Assembly: GCA_036346255.1 (NCBI GenBank)
Contig: CM070624.1
Span: 14,292,626-14,356,625 of the forward strand
Origin: Ampelocalamus luodianensis
Lineage: Eukaryota; Streptophyta; Magnoliopsida; Poales; Poaceae
Length of the DNA: 64,000 bases
Direction: 5' to 3'
Shown here: positions 57,906 to 64,000 of the stretch, piece after piece
Layout of the letters: every line of letters begins with the position of its first letter
Numbering within the stretch: position 1 is the first letter of the stretch
Program-made: the position numbers and the translations under genes
The notes under the pieces: generated by a model
What the model was told of the DNA's origin: nothing
The model's input: the letters and a program-made list of their open reading frames with translations, nothing else
Databases searched by the model: none

Positions 57906-59197
57906 GACCTACAAATAAGAAACGCCACGTAGTTCTTCATGGAAAAGAAGGATTGTCGGAGTTGAGAATGTAGTGGGCGAGGAAGAATACAATCAATTTG
58001 ACGAGTTGCCTCCTTTCTGAGATGGCATCGAGCTCGACGAAGAACCCGTGAGGAAGCTAGCTATATGCGCCCGATCATCATGAAGGGCTATATTTTCATT
58101 AAGATTTTAATCCACTGTAATTAATTTATTCTATAACATCATGTGTTATGGACTTGTAATCTCTCATATATTTTGATATTGATGTCAATGTGGACGTTCA
58201 TCGAATCCGACAATTGGTTTTGAAGTAAAATGTGTTATGAGCTTGTCTTCATATATACTTGTCACCGTGTTTTGTCATCTCTCATATATGTGGATATTGA
58301 TGTTCATTGTCACGAGTTCATTGTAATTGATAATTGTTCGAGCTATCACAGCGGTTCTATTATATAACCGTCAGTGATAATGAATCACGCATGCTTCTAA
58401 TATAGAACCGTCGTGATATGAGATTATCTCAGACGGTTGTATTTAAGAACCGTCTGTGATATCCCACAACACAGACGGTTCTAGACACAAACCGTCTGTG
58501 ATATCAAAGAGGAACCATGTGATATACCTTGATTCCCTAATCCGCAACAACCACGACTTCAAATTCTAGGAGGAATACTCGGCGTATGCTCATTTCCTTC
58601 ATACATAACTCTATTTTAGTCTTCATTAGTTTGAAATGGTCGAGGATAAATTTTGGAATCATGTAGGTCGTTCATCGACTATGTTGCCAACAAAGGAATA
58701 TACGATGGAAAGAGCGCCTAACTAACACACAGGACAAAATTTCCAGACGCGCTATAATACGATAATCCTATATCATACTTCATAATAACGCATCTCGAAT
58801 CGATATATGTAATTCTATTTTTGCGGTCAGGTCACAAAGAAAAAATGATGAGTTATGTGCAATCTCGTTTGCCATCATATGGACCAAATCATTAGAGCTA
58901 GGAAGAAGGATCCCGAGGTTTGTGAATCTCCAAATAATTATTTTCTAATTATAAAATTAAATATATATGCATAACACTTTATTCTTGCTAGCGACAGGTT
59001 TGAATATAGAATTAGATGGACTCGTTGATAATGAGATCGTGGACATTCGAGGAAGCTCGCGGCTTTATCATATCGAGAGATAATTAAGGACACCGGAGAA
59101 TTTCACTCATTGCGAACCGAGCGCATCACCGCGGCACTTCTCAACCACCACGCAAACAATTGACTCAATTGTAATCCAATTTATTTTGTAACAATAC
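57221..59197 (+). repeat. Direct duplication inside the CACTA element, copy A
   Basis: 1977 bp starting GATCATCGAAGGTTATGC and ending TTTTGTAACAATAC. It includes the end of the transposase, internal subterminal-type repeats and about 690 bp beyond. Long identical stretches with copy B alternate with short scrambled patches. A 12-bp linker (59198-59209) separates the copies. Confidence 0.93.
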
Positions 59198-59209
59198 TTG
59201 AACAAGCAA

Positions 59210-61206
59210 GATCATCGAAGGTTATGCAACGGAAGAGGTCATTGAGTTCTCGTCGACTATATGGCTCTGTGGATCCGATAGGTGTGCCTCTTTCTCGTCA
59301 TGAGGGGAGACTTGATGGTATCGGGACCATCTAAGGAAATCAATCACTCCGATCCGGATACATACGCCAAGCCCATTTCATGGTCTTGCAACACATGACC
59401 GAAGTGTCCCGTACATCGATGAGCACAAAGACATGGTACGCCAATGTAATCCAAACCGGTTGAGGTTTGGATCATGAGAGAGCACAACCGTCGGTTCAAC
59501 GGATGGTTAAAGGTGCGAATCACCGGAGGTCATCAAGTGATGATACATTGCTATGGTTGGCACAAGGGCCACAATTTACAATTGTCACATGGCAAGGATA
59601 TGACATAAATGGGTACACATTTTATACGATACCGGGATAGGAAGAGCACACCGAGCAATGCGGTGTCCACATAGATGCATTCAGTCTCAGACTGAGGGTG
59701 AGGAGCTGCGTACTATGGGCAAATAGAGGAGATATGGGAGCTCGACTCACGTGCTTTTCAAGATCCCCTATTTCGGTGTCGTTGGGTCCATCTCCCAGTG
59801 AAGGTTGGCAAGTACGGCGTCACTACCGTGGACCTTGAACGTGTCGGATACAAAGACGAACCATTCGTCTTGGCTAATCAAGTTGTTCAAGTATTCTATG
59901 TAACCGACCCGCAAATAAGAAACGCCACGTAGTTCTTCATGGAAAAGAAGGATTGTCGGAGTTGAGAATGTAGTGGGCGAGGAAGAATACAATCAATTTG
60001 ACGAGTTGCCTCCTTTCGGAGATGGCATCAGCTCGACGAAGAACCCGATGAGGAAGCTAGCTATATGCGCGCGATCATCATGAAGGGCTATATTTTCATT
60101 AAGATTTTAATCCACCGTAATTAATTTATTCTATAACATCATGTGTTATGGACTTGTAATCTCTCATATATTTTGATATTGATGTCAATGTGGACGCTCA
60201 TCGAATCGAACAATTGGTTTTTGAAGTAAAATGTGTTATGAGCTTGTCTTCATATATACTTGTCACCGTGTTTTGTCATCTCTCATATATGTGGATATTG
60301 ATGTTCATTGTCACGAGTTCATTGTAATTGATAATTGTGCGAGCTATCACGCACGGTTCTATTATATAACCGTCAGGATAATGAATCACGCATGATTCTA
60401 ATATAGAACCGTCGTGATATGAGATTATCTCGAGCGGTTGTATTTAAGAACCGCCTGTGATATCCCACAACACGCATTTGGTTCTAGACACAAACCGTCT
60501 GTGATATCAAAGAGGAACCATGTGATATACCTTGATTCCCTAATCCGCAACAACCACGACTTGACATTCTAGGAGGAATACTCGATGTGTATGCTCATTT
60601 CCTTCATACATAACTCTATTTTAGTCTTCATTAGTTTGAAATGGTCGAGGATAAATTTTGGAATCATGTAGGTGCGTTCATCGACTATGTTGCCAACAAA
60701 GGAATATACGATGGAAAGAGCGCCTAACTAACACACAGGACAAAATTTCCAGACGCGCTATAATACGATAATCCTATATCATACTTCATAATAACGCATC
60801 TCGAATCGATATATGTAATTCTATTTTTGCAAAGTGCCGCCGACAAAAAATGATGAGTTATGTGCAATCTACGTTTGCCATCATATGGACCAAATCATTA
60901 GAGCTAGGAAGAAGGATCCGAGGTTTGTGAATCTCCAAATAATTATTTTCTAATTATAAAATTAAATATATATGCATAACACTTTATTCTTGCTAGCGAC
61001 GTGGTTTGAATATAGAATTAGATGGACTCGTTGATAATGAGATCGGGGACATTCGAGGAAGCTCTGCGCTTTATCATATCGAGAGATAATTAAGGACACC
61101 GGAGAATTTCACTCATTGCCGAATCGAGCGCATCACCTGCCAGCACTTCTCAACCACCACGCAAACAATTGACTCAATTGTAATCCAATTTATTTTGTAA
61201 CAATAC
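59210..61206 (+). repeat. Direct duplication inside the CACTA element, copy B
   Basis: 1997 bp, same limits as copy A. Its right limit at 61206 is also the border with the hAT transposase sequence. Confidence 0.93.
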
Positions 61207-61223
61207 CTTTTTCATCAAATCAT

Positions 61224-63562
61224 TCACCACTCATTCGATACCTTGTTGCGCAAATCTGCTTTGATAATATTCATTGCCGAAAATATTCTCTCAACAGATG
61301 TTGTTGCCACTAGAAGGATCAATATCAGTTCAATGAGGCGATATACCAATGGAAAAGTTCTATCTTTTTTTGTTTCAACCATCAATTGAGCAAGTTTTAA
61401 AATATCAGGACATCCATGAAATTCCTCACTTCTCCTAATGTTGAGAATGAAGGTTTGAAGCTGATTTCTTAACAAGAATCGATCAGCCATCGTGAAATCA
61501 TCAGCATATATCTCAGCAAGTCGAATAAGCTTATCAACATTAAATTTAGAGAATAAGTCGCTTGGATCAAGACAAGACATGCATACCAATAACTCCGAGG
61601 AAACTTCATTGAAGCGATGATTCATCTCATTTATAGTTGCATCAAGAGCAGTATTGAAAATATCAACTTTGTAATAATGATATTGAGTCACTGTATGCTT
61701 CCGACGTACAGATTTACCCATAACTCCAATGGCATCATTCATATTTGGCACATCAATCCCATATGCCTCACAAAAGCTTTTGACTTGGTCGAATAATGGC
61801 TCCCACCCATTATCCCTCATATCTTGCAAGCGTTCTTTCACATCCTGTATCAAGCTCATAGCTTCAACAATGTCTTGATGCTTCCTTTGTAAAGCAAGTG
61901 ATAGCTCATTTGTTATGCTCAACAATGTTATCAAAAAATGCATGATGAACACAAATTGAAAGGATTCTATATTTTTCATCAAACCTGCTGCTGCACCATG
62001 ACTTGTGTTTTGACAAGCATCTTCACTTATAAGTTCTAGCACATCCACAACTGCCTCCCACATTTGGTATATACGAAGCAAGGTTTTGAGATGTGATCCC
62101 CACCGAGTATCTGCAGGTCTCGCTATGCTAGATTCCTGATGCAGCCCTCTCCCAGCAGATATCGAACTATTCTCTAACTTCTCCAACAGGATATCATGAT
62201 GTTTTTCAATCAACGCATCTTTCCTCTTGCAAGATGCACTAACAGCCGTAACTATCGTGGGAACATAGTTAAAGAAATCAGAAATAGCTCTGCTACAACT
62301 TGCAACCATGACAACCACCAATTGTAATTGGTGGGCGAAACAATGGACATAAAAAGCATTTGGATTCTCATCTCGAATAAGTTTTTGCAAGCCATTAAAT
62401 TCTTCTCTCATATTTGAAGCTCCATCATAGCCCTGCCCACGAAGCCTAGAAATAGATAAACCATGATGATCAAGCAAACCAACCAAAGCATCCTTCAATA
62501 CCGCAGATGTACAACTTGTGATATGCTTAATGGTAAGAAACCTTTCCATGATATTCCCTTTATTGTTCACAAACCTGCATGCCATAAATTTTGCAAAGTT
62601 AAAACAATAGTACAATACAAAAATGTATGACTAAAACAAAGATGTACAACATACCTCACAATCACCACCATTTGCTCCTTTACTGATACATCTCGAGACT
62701 CGTCAATAAACACTGCGAAATTCCTATCTCCAATCTCACCTTTAATCACTTTCGTGACCTCTTGTGCACAAGCTTTGGAAAGCTCTTTTTGAATATCTGC
62801 ACAAGTCATAACTGCATGCCCGGGAGCTGTATCAAATGCATACTTCACTTCCTCCTTCTTATCCTTGTACCAATCCAACAACTCTTTGAAATTACCTTTG
62901 TTGATGGAAGTGGAGGATTCGTCATGTCCACGAAAAGATTTACCTTGCGCTATGAGATACCTTGCACAATCTAAAGATGCAGTCAAACGAATTTTGTATG
63001 CAATTTCGGCCTCCTTACTGTATGTGCTCATTTTACTAGATACATTTGACCGTTGATTCTTGAAGTCATCACACTCACCCCTTGCGATGTTGTGGAAACT
63101 ATTTGAACCACCAACATGTTTATTGAAAGCATCTATAGCCGTCTTCCAACGAGAGAACCCAACTTTTGTAAATACATCATTACCAAATGTGTTGGGTTGT
63201 GACTGTTTCTTGAAAAGAAAACAATAGAAGCAAAAAGCGGCATCCTTTTCCACACTATATTCTAACCAATCAAACTTACTAAACCATGATTCTTGAAAGG
63301 ATCTCCACACTTTGCCATCCAATGTCTTCGGAAAGGCATGCCCAATTACTCGAGTTGGACCATTCAACAAATATGTCCTCCTCACTTCATCTCTAATTTC
63401 ATTTGAAAAATCTTCTATTGGTATACGATGCGCCGGATCGGCAATAATTTCATCCAGATTAAATTCTAGTCGAGGCTTCTTTGGTTGAGTTGCGCTCTCA
63501 TCGGTTGGCGGAGTGCTACTTGAATTGTTTGTAAAATAATTACGCAAAGTTCGTTTCTCCAT
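61224..63562 (-). CDS. hAT-type transposase (TTF zinc finger, DUF4371), nearly intact
   Basis: Two exons, 63562-62655 and 62574-61224, join across an 80-bp GT/AG intron in frame to give 752 codons. The ATG at 63562 is chosen because a basic N-terminus (MEKRTLRNYF) typical of this family follows. Residues about 80-170 form the TTF-type zinc-finger region (DAAFCFYCFLF). DUF4371 follows, with acidic residues in FAVFIDES (about 284) and GYDGASNM (about 351). The hAT C-terminal dimerisation region reads TTSVERIFSAMN near 728. All three positions expected to be catalytic (D, D, E) are present. The frame ends at a TGA in NEW, where relatives continue WLND. A one-base shift restores that reading for a few codons until the sequence meets the CACTA copy at 61206. 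The C-terminus is therefore truncated. Confidence 0.88.
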
Positions 63563-63643
63563 AATTGCAAACCTATGGATAATGAACAAATGGCTAATTG
63601 AGTATATATATACCATATTACCACACTATATTAAACTTACTAA

Positions 63644-63856
63644 CAATTAACAAATAACAAATGGGTAATTGATTAATGAGTTAATGACTAAGTGACTAAC
63701 TAGTAGTAACTAGTATATACCAGTGGCAGCATACTATCAATTAACAAATAACAAATGCGTAATTGATTAATGAGTTAATGAATAAGTCTAACTGTCTAAG
63801 TGACTAACTAGTAACTACTAAGTACTAACTAGTATATACCAATACCAGTGGCAGCA
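63644..63856. repeat. Tandem repeat upstream of the hAT transposase, ~94-bp period
   Basis: CAATTAACAAATAACAAATG followed by GTAATTGATTAATGAGTTAATGA starts at 63644 and again at 63738. Both copies lead into GTGACTAACTAGTA and TATATACCAGTGGCAGCA-like sequence. Copy two carries extra inserted bases. Confidence 0.85.
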
Positions 63857-64000
63857 GTGAGCACTCAGCAGTCAAAAGAAATCACTTAAGTCTTGAGCAG
63901 AGCACTAGCGATTCTGCAGCCCGGTCCGGCGGTGGCGTCGCGATCCCAAGACCCCAACCAGATCCACCGAAAGGAGTGCCTGAGTCGTCTCCTACTCTCC

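Larger units (their letters stand above)
53994..61206 (+). mobile_element. CACTA (En/Spm) element with duplicated 3' half
   Basis: The left end is the canonical CACTACTACAAAA at 53994-54006. Next comes a 460-bp array of subterminal repeats built on ATCACAGACGGTT and its inverse AACCGTCTGTGAT, then a decayed transposase. Further copies of the subterminal motif occur near 58340-58512 and 60345-60515. The expected right terminus (TTTTGTAGTAGTG) is not present anywhere to the right, so the element is incomplete or broken. The 3' half occurs twice in direct orientation. Confidence 0.85.
61207..64000 (-). mobile_element. hAT element, partial
   Basis: Defined by the transposase gene and its upstream sequence. 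The 3' side is cut by the junction with the CACTA duplication, and the 5' side runs off the window, so no terminal inverted repeats or 8-bp duplication can be assessed. Confidence 0.65.

Noticed and set aside
57228..61206. Two separate CACTA elements in tandem
   Set aside because: Neither copy has its own CACTA terminus or transposase N-terminus. The structure is an internal duplication of one 3' half.

Overview
This is a window of plant nuclear DNA, almost certainly from a grass (Poaceae; the mix of repeats suggests a panicoid, which is inference). It has no bacterial-type organisation. It holds one complete, intron-rich host gene surrounded and invaded by transposable elements.

The host gene is UPF2, a core factor of nonsense-mediated mRNA decay, on the + strand. 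I can join sixteen coding exons (28778-50151) by GT/AG junctions into an uninterrupted frame of 1187 codons plus a stop. It has a TATA box, a site-II-like promoter, a spliced 5' leader, and a 9-codon upstream ORF that ends one base before the main ATG. Two introns carry precisely bounded insertions. A 1.48-kb MULE (Pack-MULE candidate) with a perfect 9-bp target duplication lies in the sixth coding intron. A minus-oriented Helitron, itself split by a decayed Ty1/copia element, expands the thirteenth coding intron to about 8.7 kb.

Upstream layout: 1-2456 holds an LTR fragment against a plant-mobile-domain (PMD) remnant. 4149-6056 is a non-autonomous copia-type element with short LTRs and a 5-bp TSD. 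6442-20263 is a Tekay/Del-like Ty3/gypsy chromovirus on the minus strand, with ~3.5-kb LTRs and a broken gag-pol that ends in a chromodomain. 21344-21885 is a TRIM. Two MITEs (25321-25568 and 27247-27405) and a degenerate minisatellite precede the UPF2 promoter.

Downstream layout: about 3.4 kb without a recognisable gene is followed by a CACTA element from 53994 with a decayed transposase. Its 3' half is present twice in direct orientation (57221-59197 and 59210-61206). It abuts a nearly intact hAT-type transposase gene on the minus strand (61224-63562, two exons, 752 codons). The C-terminus of that gene breaks a few bases from the CACTA junction.

Repeat copies in the window match perfectly over hundreds of bases and then differ in dense, short scrambled patches. 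This looks more like consensus error in repeats than ordinary divergence, and it affects how broken the elements appear. I found no tRNA, rRNA or CRISPR array, and no convincing new biological system. The most notable biology is the nested, exactly delimited insertions inside UPF2 and its abutting uORF.
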